Part shown: piece after piece, positions 32,063 to 41,886 of the stretch
How positions within the stretch are numbered: position 1 is the first letter of the stretch
Layout of the letters: each line of letters starts with the position of its first letter
Notes under the pieces: model-generated
What the model was told of the DNA's origin: nothing
Seen by the model: only the letters and a program-made list of their open reading frames with translations
Database searches by the model: none
Program-made: the position numbers and the translations under genes
NCBI GenBank assembly: GCA_045578845.1
Contig: JAZNLA010000036.1
Location: 1 to 44,541 of the forward strand
DNA: 44,541 bases
Direction: 5' to 3'
DNA from: UMGS172 sp045578845
GTDB taxonomy: Bacteria > Bacillota > Clostridia > Oscillospirales > Acutalibacteraceae

Positions 32063-32830
32063 TTATTTTTTACCTTGTTGTTTTAACCAAATTTTCATTA
32101 CGATTTTATGCGGCATAAGTTTGGTCAACAGTACCAACATACGGGTTGAAAAACCGCAAACCGAAACATCTTTGCCTTTTTTCATATCTCTTATTGCCCT
32201 TGCAACAACCTCATTTGCAGTGAAAAATTTATTAAAATAGGTTATAGTATCTTGGTCATTTATATGGGCTCGGTCAAAAAATTCTGTTTTAACCCAACCG
32301 GGACAAACGGCTATCATTTTAATGCCGGTACTTTTAAGTTCGGCATTTACACCTCTTGTAAAACTGAGCACGAACGACTTAGTAGCGGCGTAAACGCTTA
32401 AGTACGGCAACGGTTGGAACGACGAAAGGGAATCAATTTGATAAACTCTGCTTCCCTTTGTCATAAACGGCAGTGTTGCATAGGTCATTGAAACCAATGC
32501 TTTTACATTCAAATCAATCATGCCGAGTTGTTCATCAAGCGGTATGTTTTTAAATGAGCCGAATTTTCCGTAACCGCCTGCGTTGACAAGCACAGCAACC
32601 TCTGGTTTTTCGATTTCGAGCAATGCTTTATATTCATCTATTGATTCTTGCTTTGTTAAATCTAACGGTAATGCTTTAATTGGTGCTTTGATTTCTTCAT
32701 TTAATTCCAAAAGGCGTTCCTTGCGTCTTGCTATAACCCAAATTTCGTCAAACTTTTCCAAAGATTCCAGTTGCTTTACAAACTCTCGTCCCATACCGCT
32801 TGATGCACCTGTAACAACCGCTATTTTCAT
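32063..32830 (-). CDS. Short-chain dehydrogenase/reductase
   Basis: A 255-residue classical-type SDR. The cofactor site is TGASSGMGREFVKQL, followed by an arginine-rich ARRKERL that favours NADP. The later marks are LVNAGGYG (NAG motif) and SVYAATKSFVLSFTRG (catalytic Tyr and Lys of YxxxK). The C-terminus is basic with a hydrophobic patch. The substrate is unknown. Its start overlaps the end of mnmG by 4 bp, in the position where rsmG often stands in other Firmicutes. Confidence 0.88.
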   Translation of the reverse strand: MKIAVVTGASSGMGREFVKQLESLEKFDEIWVIARRKERLLELNEEIKAPIKALPLDLTKQESIDEYKALLEIEKPEVAVLVNAGGYGKFGSFKNIPLDEQLGMIDLNVKALVSMTYATLPFMTKGSRVYQIDSLSSFQPLPYLSVYAATKSFVLSFTRGVNAELKSTGIKMIAVCPGWVKTEFFDRAHINDQDTITYFNKFFTANEVVARAIRDMKKGKDVSVCGFSTRMLVLLTKLMPHKIVMKIWLKQQGKK

Positions 32831-34707
32831 AATCCGTTCCTCTTTTCCCTCTCTAAAAATATCAAAAGTACCGAAATATCAGCAGGGCTTACCCCCGATA
32901 TTCTTGACGCCTGACCTATACTGGAAGGTCTTACCTTTTCAAGTTTTTCTATAGCCTCAAGCCTTAAACCCTTTATGGTATTATAGTCAATATCTTCGGG
33001 CAAAGCTTTACCCTCAAGGCGTTCGGCATGTTTTATCTGCATAAGTTGTTTTTCGATATAACCCGCATATTTTATCTCGGTTTCTGCCTTTTCAACTATA
33101 TTTTTAGGTAAAGTCGGTCTTGACTCGTCAAACTCTGCCAACACCTCGTATCCGAGTTCAGGTCTGCGAATAAGGTCAGCAAGGCTTACGCCGTTTTTAA
33201 GCGGTGCAGTGCCTTTGCTTTCCAAAAACGCATTGAGTTTTTCCGACGGTCCCAAATAGGTGTTTTCAAGACGCTCAACCTCTTTGGTTTTAAGTTCCAA
33301 ACGGTTAAGGTAGTCGGCATATGTTTTTTCGCTTACCAAACCTATTTTATAGCCTGTAGGCATCAGTCTTTCATCTGCGTTGTCTTGGCGAAGCAATAAT
33401 CTGTATTCCGAACGCGAAGTCATCATTCTATACGGGTCGGAGCAGCCTTTAGTACAAAGGTCATCAATAAGTGTGCCAATGTACGAGCCGCTACGTGAAA
33501 GGATTAAGGGCTCTTGTCCTTTTATTTTAAGTGCGGCGTTTATACCTGCAACAAGTCCTTGTGCCGCCGCCTCTTCGTAACCCGACGAGCCGTTAAACTG
33601 ACCCGCACCGTAAAGTCCGTCATGTCCCTTTATTTCTAAGGTACTTTTCAAGGCCAGCGGGTCAATGCAGGTATATTCAATGGCATACGCATTCCTCATA
33701 ACCTGCAAATTTTCCAAACCTTTAATGGTCTTGTAAAACTCAATCTGTACCTCTTCGGGCAGTGACGACGACATACCCTGCAGGTACATTTCCTCGGTAT
33801 TTTTACCGCACGGCTCAATAAAAAGTTGGTGCCGTTCTTTGTCGGCAAAACGGACAATTTTATCCTCTAAACTCGGACAATATCTAGGACCTACACCCTC
33901 GATAACACCGGCATAAAGCGGTGAACGGTGCAAATTTCTTAAAATAACTTCTTTGGTTTTATCATTCGTATATGAAATATGACAAACTGCGGTATTGTCA
34001 ATAGTTTTAGGGTCGGTCGAATAACTGAAAGGCACAACTTCACTGTCACCGGGCTGAACTTCAAGTTCACTAAAATTAATACTGCTGCGAAGTACCCTAG
34101 CAGGGGTACCGGTTTTAAATCTTCGTAAAGGCAGTCCCAACTCATAAAGCGAATCGCCAAGACTGTTTGCAGGGAACATTCCGTCAGGACCGCTTTCGTA
34201 ATTAACTTCACCTATGTATACCCTGCCCTTTAAATACGTGCCTGTGGCAATTATTACGGTTTTGGATATATACTCCGCACCTAATTTTGTAACCGAATGC
34301 CAACCGTCATCCATGTGTTTCAGTTCGGTAATTTCAGCCTGCCTTAAATGTAACCCTTCCTGCAATTCAAGGACATGTTTCATATAATCACAATAACCCC
34401 TGCGATCAACCTGAGCACGCAGACTGTGAACGGCAGGACCTTTACCGCGATTCAACATTCTGTTTTGCAGAGTATTTTTATCCGCCGCAAGTGCCATTTC
34501 ACCGCCTAAAGCATCAATTTCACGCACTAAATGTCCCTTAGCGGTACCGCCTATTGACGGGTTGCACGGCATATTGCCTACACTGTCCATATTTACCGTA
34601 AAAATTGCGGTCTTCATGCCAAGACGTGCCGCCGCTAAAGCCGCCTCAATTCCGGCATGACCGGCACCAATAACCACAACATCGTAGTTTCCGGCAAAAT
34701 AATTCAT
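32827..34707 (-). CDS. mnmG: tRNA uridine-5-carboxymethylaminomethyl modification enzyme MnmG
   Basis: A 626-residue FAD-dependent partner of MnmE that modifies the wobble uridine (cmnm5U34) of several tRNAs. The FAD-binding GAGHAGIEAALAAARLG is at about 13-29; NPSIGGTAKGHLVREIDALGG, the GTPARV region and the KIRFADKERHQLFIEPCG-like block also match, and the C-terminal helical domain ends SGVSPADISVLLIFL. Length is normal. mnmE lies 15 bp upstream. The pair is in an operon with the LRR lipoprotein upstream and the SDR downstream. Confidence 0.97.
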   Translation of the reverse strand: MNYFAGNYDVVVIGAGHAGIEAALAAARLGMKTAIFTVNMDSVGNMPCNPSIGGTAKGHLVREIDALGGEMALAADKNTLQNRMLNRGKGPAVHSLRAQVDRRGYCDYMKHVLELQEGLHLRQAEITELKHMDDGWHSVTKLGAEYISKTVIIATGTYLKGRVYIGEVNYESGPDGMFPANSLGDSLYELGLPLRRFKTGTPARVLRSSINFSELEVQPGDSEVVPFSYSTDPKTIDNTAVCHISYTNDKTKEVILRNLHRSPLYAGVIEGVGPRYCPSLEDKIVRFADKERHQLFIEPCGKNTEEMYLQGMSSSLPEEVQIEFYKTIKGLENLQVMRNAYAIEYTCIDPLALKSTLEIKGHDGLYGAGQFNGSSGYEEAAAQGLVAGINAALKIKGQEPLILSRSGSYIGTLIDDLCTKGCSDPYRMMTSRSEYRLLLRQDNADERLMPTGYKIGLVSEKTYADYLNRLELKTKEVERLENTYLGPSEKLNAFLESKGTAPLKNGVSLADLIRRPELGYEVLAEFDESRPTLPKNIVEKAETEIKYAGYIEKQLMQIKHAERLEGKALPEDIDYNTIKGLRLEAIEKLEKVRPSSIGQASRISGVSPADISVLLIFLEREKRNGL

Positions 34708-34722
34708 TGAAATCCCCTTACT

Positions 34723-36081
34723 TTATTTTCCTACACAGAATTTACTAAACACTTCGTCGGCGACTTCATTTGTTACCCTTTCGCCGCTTAGTTCAAGCAA
34801 CGCCGCCAACGCTTCATCAACAAGTACACCGACCGCGTCAACGGTAATTCCACTTTTCAGTGCATTTTCCGCCTGCACAACCGCGTCATATGACCTTTTG
34901 GCACAGTTTCTCTGGCGTTCGTTTAAAAATACCGCCGCAGTACCCTCTAAACGGTTTATTCCCGTAACAGTTTTAACCGCATTTGATAATTCCTCAATAT
35001 CACCGTTTTTAGCCGACATAAAGACTTCGGTTATTCCGATATTCTTAGCATAAGTGTCCTTTGGCACACCTATATCAGCCTTATTATAAACGGCAACTAC
35101 ATTTTTATTTTTAACAAAGTCCAACAGTTCTTTTTCGGTTTCCATTTGACTGGATCCGTCAAAAACGGCAATTACCAAATCGGCAGAGTCCAAACGTTCT
35201 TTAGTTTTCTCAACACCGATTTTTTCTACCATATCATCGGTTTCCCTAAGACCTGCGGTATCCGAAAGCCTTAAAGTTACACCGCCGAAATTAACGGTTT
35301 CTTCCACGATGTCACGGGTTGTTCCTGCCACACTTGTTACAATCGAACGGTCGTACCCCGAAATAAGATTCATCAAAGTAGATTTGCCTGCATTCGGCGG
35401 GCCTATGATAACGGTGTTTATACCGTATTTTACCATTCTGCCGGTATCGTATGTATCGAGCAGTTTTTTAAGTTCTGTTTCACATTGTTTAAGCAGGTCG
35501 CCTAAGCGGTCAATACCGCTAAACTCAGGCTCCTCGTCGGGAAAGTCGGCAAAAGCCGAAACGGTAGCGGCGGCAAATTTAAGGTTGTCCTTTATACCGT
35601 CGCACTTTTTGGAAACCGCACCGCCCAAAGCCTCTAACCCGGCGTTTAAAGCCTGCTCACCGTCGGCAGAAATAATATCCATTACCGCCTCGGCTTCACT
35701 TAAAGACATTTTCCCGTTTAAAAATGCCCTTTTGGTAAACTCACCTTTTTCAGCAGGCACAGCACCTGCATTTAAAACGGCTCTGAGTAATGCCCGCACA
35801 ACATATTCACCGCCGTGGACCGACAGTTCGGCAACATCTTCGCCCGTGTAACTTTTAGGGCCTTTAAAAATGAGTGCAACGGCTTCGTCAACCATTGTTT
35901 GACCGTCAAAAACGTTACCGTAAAGTGCAGTATACCCATCTAAACTGCTTAATTTTCTGCCGTTTTTGGCCTTAAATATTTTATCGGCTATCTCTATTGC
36001 ATTTTCACCGGAAATTCTCACAGTACCTATTCCGCCTGCACCCGTAGGTGTTGCTATTGCGGCTATTGCCTGCTCGTACAT
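34723..36081 (-). CDS. mnmE: tRNA modification GTPase MnmE
   Basis: A 452-residue GTPase that dimerises and, with MnmG, adds the cmnm group to U34. The N-terminal formyl-THF-binding domain starts DTIAAIATP-like (EQAIAAIATPTGAGGIGTVRISG). The G domain lies inside the helical domain with GPPNAGKST (about 228-236), DTAGLRET and YNKADIG. The C-terminus FSKFCVGK carries the conserved catalytic Cys of the CxGK motif. Length is typical. It follows the LRR lipoprotein gene by 31 bp. Confidence 0.97.
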   Translation of the reverse strand: MYEQAIAAIATPTGAGGIGTVRISGENAIEIADKIFKAKNGRKLSSLDGYTALYGNVFDGQTMVDEAVALIFKGPKSYTGEDVAELSVHGGEYVVRALLRAVLNAGAVPAEKGEFTKRAFLNGKMSLSEAEAVMDIISADGEQALNAGLEALGGAVSKKCDGIKDNLKFAAATVSAFADFPDEEPEFSGIDRLGDLLKQCETELKKLLDTYDTGRMVKYGINTVIIGPPNAGKSTLMNLISGYDRSIVTSVAGTTRDIVEETVNFGGVTLRLSDTAGLRETDDMVEKIGVEKTKERLDSADLVIAVFDGSSQMETEKELLDFVKNKNVVAVYNKADIGVPKDTYAKNIGITEVFMSAKNGDIEELSNAVKTVTGINRLEGTAAVFLNERQRNCAKRSYDAVVQAENALKSGITVDAVGVLVDEALAALLELSGERVTNEVADEVFSKFCVGK

Positions 36082-36112
36082 ACCTATACCTCCGCGGGTT
36101 AACTGAAACTTA

Positions 36113-37630
36113 TTACTTTAATATTTCAAATTTTATATTTTTACCTGATGCAAAAATTTGTGCTACAGAGTTTTCCTTTGCAATTATCTTAGCCGTATCT
36201 TCACAGTCGGCAAAGGCTTCTTTATCAAATATGGTGTTTTCATTTAAAACGGTTACCTCGATATTGTCGCAGCCCTCAAATGCGGTATTGCCGACCGAGG
36301 TAATTTTCTCACTAAGTTCGATTTTTTTAAGTTTTATGCAATACGAAAACAAAGCATCGCTCACTTCGGTTATTGCCGGAGGAATGGTAAATTCCTCTAA
36401 CTTGTAACAACAGGCAAACGCACAAATTCCGAGTCTAACAATACTGTCAGGTAAATCAATTCTCTCGATTTCAGGACAACCGAAAAATCCGCATACACCG
36501 ATTTCAAGAACACCGTCGGGAATATTTACCGTCTTTAATCTATAACCGTTATAAAACGCCGAGTTGCCAATATATTTAACGGTATCGGGTATTACTAACG
36601 ATTCAAGTTTTATACAAGAGTTAAAAAGATTACTTGCAATCACAGTAAGTTTTTCAGGAAGGTTGACCTCAGTAAGTGACGAACAATCCATAAATGTAAA
36701 TGAGCCGATTTTAGTGTCATTTCCGTTAAATGTAGCACTTTTCAACGCGGTGCATCCCCTAAACTCACCGTCTGCAACACGTACAACCGAAGACGGCAAT
36801 GTCACTGAAGTTAAGGTTTCATTACCGGTAAAAGCACCCGCGATATACTTAATACCTTCGGGGACCGACACGTCGGTTGTGTCACCGTTATATTTTACAA
36901 GCACACTGTCACCCACCGTAACAAATTCCTCGTCCGCGGCGATAAACCATGTTGTACCCGTTAAAATATTTATTCCTATATCCCACATACTGTCGGGAAT
37001 TGATATTTCCGAAAGTGACCCACATTCATAAAAAGCATAGGCACTAATACCAATAACACTTTCGGGAACGGTTATTTTATATATTTTGTTATTACCCAAA
37101 AATGCATCTGAAATATATTTAACCTTTTTCGGTATTACAATTTCGCCGCCGTTTCCGCCGTATTTAATAAATACACCGTCACCCACTGTAACAAAGTCAC
37201 CGGTAAGTCCTTCATACCACGGTGTACCGTTAAACGCTCTGCAACCGATTTTTCTCACTGATTTAGGAATAGTTATAGATTTAAGTGAAGTACAACCTTC
37301 AAACACACCATTTCCTATATCGGTAACGGTTGACGGTATAATTACCGTTTCAACTATTGCATTTTCACTTAAAGCGTAATCCCCTATTGCGGTTACGTTT
37401 TTTCCGCCGAGCAAACTTGGGAATTCAACCATAGTAATTCTTTCTTCGGTAGTATATTTTATAATTTCGGTATGGTCTTCAAAAACCATATAAGAAAATC
37501 CGTTTTCTTCGCCTGTACCTACAAAAACATCATTAAGTTTATAACTTTCTCGAATAACGGTATCATCATTACACCCTGCCATAAAAACAATAATAAAAAC
37601 AACAATGAGTACCGACAGTATTTTTTTCAT
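36113..37630 (-). CDS. BspA-type leucine-rich repeat lipoprotein
   Basis: A 505-residue surface lipoprotein. The signal peptide MKKILSVLIVVFIIVFMAGC ends at the lipid-attached Cys. The rest is a run of about a dozen LRR_5 (Treponema pallidum/BspA) repeats of the form (A/S)F.gC.sL..i.iP..v..Ig, such as GVFEGCTSLKSITIP and FFGCPEIERIDLP. Two inserts (FVTVGDGVFIKYGG, FVTVGDSVLVKYNG) interrupt the array in a regular way. BspA-like proteins bind host or bacterial surfaces, but the ligand here is unknown. I chose the ATG at 37630, with AAGGAAGG 5 bp upstream. It is the first gene of the mnmE-mnmG transcript. Confidence 0.88.
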   Translation of the reverse strand: MKKILSVLIVVFIIVFMAGCNDDTVIRESYKLNDVFVGTGEENGFSYMVFEDHTEIIKYTTEERITMVEFPSLLGGKNVTAIGDYALSENAIVETVIIPSTVTDIGNGVFEGCTSLKSITIPKSVRKIGCRAFNGTPWYEGLTGDFVTVGDGVFIKYGGNGGEIVIPKKVKYISDAFLGNNKIYKITVPESVIGISAYAFYECGSLSEISIPDSMWDIGINILTGTTWFIAADEEFVTVGDSVLVKYNGDTTDVSVPEGIKYIAGAFTGNETLTSVTLPSSVVRVADGEFRGCTALKSATFNGNDTKIGSFTFMDCSSLTEVNLPEKLTVIASNLFNSCIKLESLVIPDTVKYIGNSAFYNGYRLKTVNIPDGVLEIGVCGFFGCPEIERIDLPDSIVRLGICAFACCYKLEEFTIPPAITEVSDALFSYCIKLKKIELSEKITSVGNTAFEGCDNIEVTVLNENTIFDKEAFADCEDTAKIIAKENSVAQIFASGKNIKFEILK

Positions 37631-37690
37631 ATATACCTTCCTTATGATTAAATTTACATTAACCATTACATTATACTATCATTTAACAAA

Positions 37691-37716
37691 AAAAGCAAGG
37701 CTAAAGCCTTGCTTTT
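37691..37716 (-). terminator. Terminator of the CofE-like gene
   Basis: AAAAGCAAGGC (minus 37716-37706) pairs with GCCTTGCTTTT (37701-37691) around a 4-nt loop, followed by TTTGTT on the minus strand. It lies 14 bp after the stop. Confidence 0.85.
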
Positions 37717-37730
37717 AATTGTTAACAATC

Positions 37731-38921
37731 TTAATCGGTCATGTTATCGAAATAGCCTTGTACCAAAACAATGGGCGTGCCCTTATCGCCTGAGCCGCTT
37801 GTCAAATCACAAAGTGAGCCGATAAGGTCGGTCAGTCTTCTTGGGGTTGTGCCTTGAGAAGCCATACTGCCCATTAAGTCACCGTCTTTTTTGCGGATAG
37901 CGGTTTCAATCGCCTTTTTGAGTTCTTCACCCTTCAAATCGGCATAATCGTTATCTGCCAAATATTTAAGTTTGAGTTCATTGGGTGTACCCTCAAGTCC
38001 TGCTGTATATGCGGGAGAAACTACAGGGTCGGCAAGTTCCCAAATTTTGCCTACAGGGTCTTTAAATGCACCGTCGCCGTAAACCATAACTTCAATATTT
38101 TTACCGGTCTTTTCTTTAAAAGATGCCTGCATATTATAAACCATATCAAAGCAGTCCTGCGGGAACAATTTAACGGTATCTTCGGTTGATTTATTAGAAC
38201 CTAAAAGTCCGTACTTAGAGTTAAAACCGCTGCCGTTTACCGAACTGTTTAAAATCTCGTCAAGGCCTACAACCCTATTGGCACCTGCACTATTTAATAT
38301 TCTCTTGGTTCTCGCACGGCTATGAATATCGCAGTTAAGAACACTGTCTGTGTAATTAAGGATAACCCTCGGGTCATTAGCAAGAATAATCTCCGCTTCT
38401 GCACCGCAAGAACGGATAAGGTCGCCATAATACTGAATGTAGTCAACCTTAGTAAACGGGTGAGGATTGATGCCGAAAAGTTCTCTGTATTTAGCCTCGG
38501 TTAAAACATCAGTATAAGGGTTAATGCCTGCCTCGTCAAGTTGGTCTAAAGAAACCAAGTGGTTTCCCACTTCATCGCTGGGGTATCCCAGCATAAGCAC
38601 GATTTTCTTAGCACCCATAGCAATACCGCGAAGGCAAATAGCAAAACGGTTACGGCTTAAAATCGGGAAAATTACACCGATTGTTTCGCCGCCTAATTTA
38701 TTTTTTACGTCATCGGCAATGGCCTTGACCGAAGCATAGTTGCCCTGTGCACGTGCAACAACCGACTCGGTTACTGCAACTACATCTTTATCTCTAAGGT
38801 CAAATCCCTCTTCCTTAGATGCCTCAATAACACTGTCAACAACAATAGCGGCAATGTCATCGCCCTCACGAATAATAGGGCAACGGACACCTCTTGAAAC
38901 GGTACCTGTTCTTCTTGCCAT
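37731..38921 (-). CDS. Coenzyme F420-0:L-glutamate ligase-like protein (CofE family)
   Basis: A 396-residue protein whose N-terminal half matches the F420 ligase family: PIIREGDDIAAIVVDSV, then DVVAVTESVVARAQGNY (CofE has a VVVVT..IVSKAEG block). CofE adds glutamates to coenzyme F420 by gamma-glutamyl ligation. The C-terminal part (GDGAFKDPVGKIWELADPV, SPAYTAGLEG) is longer than in archaeal CofE (about 250 residues). No other F420 gene is in the window, and gut Clostridia are not generally known to make F420, so it may join glutamate or another amino acid to a different molecule. It has its own promoter and terminator and is divergent from a LysR gene. Confidence 0.82.
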   Translation of the reverse strand: MARRTGTVSRGVRCPIIREGDDIAAIVVDSVIEASKEEGFDLRDKDVVAVTESVVARAQGNYASVKAIADDVKNKLGGETIGVIFPILSRNRFAICLRGIAMGAKKIVLMLGYPSDEVGNHLVSLDQLDEAGINPYTDVLTEAKYRELFGINPHPFTKVDYIQYYGDLIRSCGAEAEIILANDPRVILNYTDSVLNCDIHSRARTKRILNSAGANRVVGLDEILNSSVNGSGFNSKYGLLGSNKSTEDTVKLFPQDCFDMVYNMQASFKEKTGKNIEVMVYGDGAFKDPVGKIWELADPVVSPAYTAGLEGTPNELKLKYLADNDYADLKGEELKKAIETAIRKKDGDLMGSMASQGTTPRRLTDLIGSLCDLTSGSGDKGTPIVLVQGYFDNMTD

Positions 38922-38959
38922 AATAATTCCTCCAATATCTTGACTTTTTCACCACAAAC

Positions 38960-38997
38960 ATTATAATACAATTATAGATATAAGTAAAATAGATAAT
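38960..38997 (-). promoter_or_regulatory. Promoter of the CofE-like gene with possible LysR site
   Basis: TTTACT (38988-38983), 17 bp, TATAAT (38965-38960) on the minus strand. ATTAT (38971-38975) and ATAAT (38993-38997) form a gapped dyad over the -35 box; this T-N11-A-like arrangement in a divergent intergenic region suits the neighbouring LysR protein. The promoter is well supported; the operator is a guess. Confidence 0.55.
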
Positions 38998-39025
38998 ACT
39001 TACAACAGTTATAAGAGGTGCTTAT

Positions 39026-39913
39026 ATGAAAACCAAATTGGATTACTACCGAGTTTTTTATGAAACCGCACGGTTTGAGTCATTTTCGCTTGCGGCTAAA
39101 CACCTTTATATTTCCCAATCGGCAATATCACAATGCATTAACCAACTGGAAAACGATTTGGGAACAAAACTTTTTATACGCTCACGCCGAGGAATAACAC
39201 TAACCCGCGAAGGCACTCTGCTCTTTCAAAAGGTCGAAAGTGCCATGCAAAACATTTTACAGGGTGAAACACTTTTAGCACAACTTAAACACCTAAACAG
39301 CGGCTCGCTTATCATTGCCGCAGGTGACACCATTACAAGCCACTATCTGCTGCCGTTTTTAGAGCAGTTTCATACAAAATACCCTAATATAAGAATTGAA
39401 ATGGTCAGTTCTTATTCGTCAAATATGCTGTCCCAAGTAAAAGAGGGGCGTGCCGAATTGGCATTTGTCAACCTACCGACAAGCGATGACCAACTTATTA
39501 TTACCCCCTGCCTTACAATTCACGATATTTTCGTATGCGGTGCCGAACAGGAAACGAAATCCGAATACACCTGGGAAGATATAACCAATCACCCACTACT
39601 GCTATTGGAAACACACTCAAACTCAAGAAATTTCTTAGACAGACAGTTTGCCGACAAACATATTATCTTAGAGCCTCAAATTGAGGTAGCAGTCCACGAA
39701 CTGCTGATAAGATTTGCTTCAATACATTTAGGTGTAGCCTGTGTTGTCAAAGAGTTTTCTAAAGACGCTTTAGAAAAAGGAATCATCAAAGAAATGAATT
39801 TAAACCCTCCGTTACCTCCGCGATCAATAGGCTGTGCATATCTAAAGCACAATAGATTATCAGACGCAGCTAAGGCTTTTTTAAATCTCATCGGTGTAAA
39901 CTTTCAAGTATAA
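39026..39913 (+). CDS. LysR-family transcriptional regulator
   Basis: A 295-residue LysR-type regulator. The N-terminal winged helix-turn-helix covers about 5-60 (FSLAAKHLYISQSAISQCINQLENDLG, then LFIRSRRGITLTREG), followed by a linker helix and a periplasmic-binding-like effector domain. It is divergent from the CofE-like gene (104 bp apart), so it probably controls that gene and itself. The CysB/CysL-like cofactor cannot be told from sequence. AAGAGGTG lies before the ATG. Confidence 0.92.
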   Translation: MKTKLDYYRVFYETARFESFSLAAKHLYISQSAISQCINQLENDLGTKLFIRSRRGITLTREGTLLFQKVESAMQNILQGETLLAQLKHLNSGSLIIAAGDTITSHYLLPFLEQFHTKYPNIRIEMVSSYSSNMLSQVKEGRAELAFVNLPTSDDQLIITPCLTIHDIFVCGAEQETKSEYTWEDITNHPLLLLETHSNSRNFLDRQFADKHIILEPQIEVAVHELLIRFASIHLGVACVVKEFSKDALEKGIIKEMNLNPPLPPRSIGCAYLKHNRLSDAAKAFLNLIGVNFQV

Positions 39914-39920
39914 GAAATAA

Positions 39921-39951
39921 AACAATCTCCTCGTTATCGGTCGATAACGAG
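39921..39951. terminator. Terminator between the LysR and esterase genes
   Basis: AACAATCTCCTCGTTATCG and CGATAACGAGGGGATTGTT form a long stem with one mismatch and a GT loop, followed by GTTTTAATT. Both converging genes may use it. Confidence 0.75.
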
Positions 39952-39967
39952 GGGATTGTTGTTTTAA

Positions 39968-40603
39968 TTACGGTTTTTCAATATACTTGTAAAATGCTTC
40001 AATCCACGCTCTTTTTATAAGTTCATGTCCTGCAACCGAAGGATGAACACCGTCCCTTGACCAACATTCGTTAGTAGAAGCGGCAGCAGCGGCCTCAAAC
40101 TTGCTCATTAAAGGAATAAACGGCAGGTCGTATTTTTCAGCCAGTTTACGGATAATGATACGGCGTTTGTCAACCTCACGCTTTAAACCGTCCCATTTTT
40201 CCTCAATAGCGGGAACTCTAAGTAAAAACGGCTCAAAAATCATAATTTTAACATTAGGCAAAGCCTCTTTAAGTTGTGACAGCATTAAATCGTAATAAAT
40301 TTCAAAATTTCTCTCACCAAAACCGTTAGGGTCACCGCCGATATATTGTAACGCATCATTTACACCTACAAGAATACTCATATAATCAGGTGCAATATTT
40401 ATCATATCCCTATCAATTCTTGCTAATAAATCAATAAGTCTATGTCCGCTAATTCCCCTGTTTTTAAATACATACTTACCTGGATTTTCAAATCCAAGTT
40501 CGCCTGCAACCATGGTTGCATACCCGTATCCCATAGGATAGTCACCTGCTGTAGCACGGCCGGCGTCTGTGATACTGTCGCCCATAAACAAAATCGTTTT
40601 CAT
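39968..40603 (-). CDS. SGNH/GDSL-type esterase (carbohydrate-esterase-like)
   Basis: A 211-residue cytoplasmic SGNH hydrolase. Block I is FMGDSITDAGR with the nucleophile Ser10, block II NRGISGHR, block III VGVNDALQYIGG with Asn82, and block V SRDGVHPSVAGH with Asp184 and His187. All four catalytic blocks are intact. Such small enzymes often remove acetyl groups from sugars. No signal peptide is seen. It lies 37 bp after the serine hydrolase gene, with AAGGAG as ribosome site, so the two are probably co-transcribed. Confidence 0.9.
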   Translation of the reverse strand: MKTILFMGDSITDAGRATAGDYPMGYGYATMVAGELGFENPGKYVFKNRGISGHRLIDLLARIDRDMINIAPDYMSILVGVNDALQYIGGDPNGFGERNFEIYYDLMLSQLKEALPNVKIMIFEPFLLRVPAIEEKWDGLKREVDKRRIIIRKLAEKYDLPFIPLMSKFEAAAAASTNECWSRDGVHPSVAGHELIKRAWIEAFYKYIEKP

Positions 40604-40640
40604 CTAATATTCTCCTTTTAATCATTTTATAACTTCAATC

Positions 40641-41828
40641 TTAACCCAAACAATCGTAAACTACATTGCGTAAACGCGGTTGATAATATTCTTCTCTTGG
40701 GTTTAGCGTATGTTGTGCAAAGAAGTAGGATAGATTTAAATCAGTATCACATAGTACAGTTGAGCCGGCAGCACCTCCCCAACCGAATTCGCCTAAATTT
40801 CCGTTTCCGTCAATTTTGTCTTTATTAATAAGCGTCCTTACACCCAAACCATAACCGTAACCTTTAAGTTGCGACCAATTCAAATCTTCAAGCAATTTAT
40901 CACTTAATATATTAGTTTTCATCAATGTTATTGTTTCATGCGATAACAGTTTTTCACCGTTATATGCCATACCGTTGTTTGCCAATGTTGCTGCCAATTT
41001 CGAATAATCATCAACCGTTGTTGTTATACCGGCACCGCCGCTATCGTATTCCGGACCGAAAACAAACGTAGCAACATCTGAGCCTACATTTACAAATTTA
41101 CCCATTTTTTCCGAGCCGTATTTTTGTTGCTCAACCAAACTAATGTTTTGGCTGTTTTTATTATTTGGCACAAATCGATACTGACAAGCAAGATTATTTA
41201 AAATTTTATCATTATGGTGGTATGAAGAATCGAACATTTCCAAAGGATCAAAAATATTATTCTTGACATAATCTCTAAACCGCATACCTGTGACCGCTAC
41301 AACCAACCCGGCCAAAACATCATGGCACAAACTATATTGCCAATGGGTACCCGGTTCAAAACTTAAGGGAACTTTTGCAAATGACTTTACAACCGACAAT
41401 GTATCCATTCCGACGTTTGCAATCCTTACATCATCGGTAACATAATTTTCTATATCATACGACAATCCCGCTGTCATGGAAAATAAATCTTTAATTTTAA
41501 TTATGTTTACAGCCTTTGTTATTTGACCGGTTTCTGTATTCTTTATGTACATCTCTTTATACTCAGGTATATACTCATATAACGGGTCATCTAAACCAAA
41601 TATACCTTTTTCTAAAAGTTGCAAAGCGGCAACTACCGTTACAATTTTTGAACAAGAATATATATTAAAATGTTCATTTCCGGTCATTTTAATATTATTT
41701 TCAACATTAGAAAGACCTGACGCATAACTAAAAACACATTTATTATCTTTGAATATCTTTATGGCATTTCCGGGATTATAATTTAAAGAAAGGAAATCCA
41801 TAAACTCCTTAACCTTAGAAAAATCCAT
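40641..41828 (-). CDS. Class C beta-lactamase-like serine hydrolase
   Basis: A 395-residue hydrolase of the beta-lactamase/transpeptidase fold (PF00144). The catalytic SxxK is SCSK (about residue 57 onward, in NIYSCSKIVTVV), the YxN-type block is YSLCHD (Asn replaced by Cys/His context), and the third box is GWGGAAGS. No signal peptide is visible, so it is cytoplasmic and more likely an esterase or peptidase than a beta-lactamase. It is upstream of the SGNH esterase in the same direction. The upstream region holds a long stem-loop and a possible cre site. Confidence 0.88.
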   Translation of the reverse strand: MDFSKVKEFMDFLSLNYNPGNAIKIFKDNKCVFSYASGLSNVENNIKMTGNEHFNIYSCSKIVTVVAALQLLEKGIFGLDDPLYEYIPEYKEMYIKNTETGQITKAVNIIKIKDLFSMTAGLSYDIENYVTDDVRIANVGMDTLSVVKSFAKVPLSFEPGTHWQYSLCHDVLAGLVVAVTGMRFRDYVKNNIFDPLEMFDSSYHHNDKILNNLACQYRFVPNNKNSQNISLVEQQKYGSEKMGKFVNVGSDVATFVFGPEYDSGGAGITTTVDDYSKLAATLANNGMAYNGEKLLSHETITLMKTNILSDKLLEDLNWSQLKGYGYGLGVRTLINKDKIDGNGNLGEFGWGGAAGSTVLCDTDLNLSYFFAQHTLNPREEYYQPRLRNVVYDCLG

Positions 41829-41886
41829 ACAAGCGACACCTTTATCGAAAAAATTATTCTATATTTCACAACTAACGAAAAATAAA

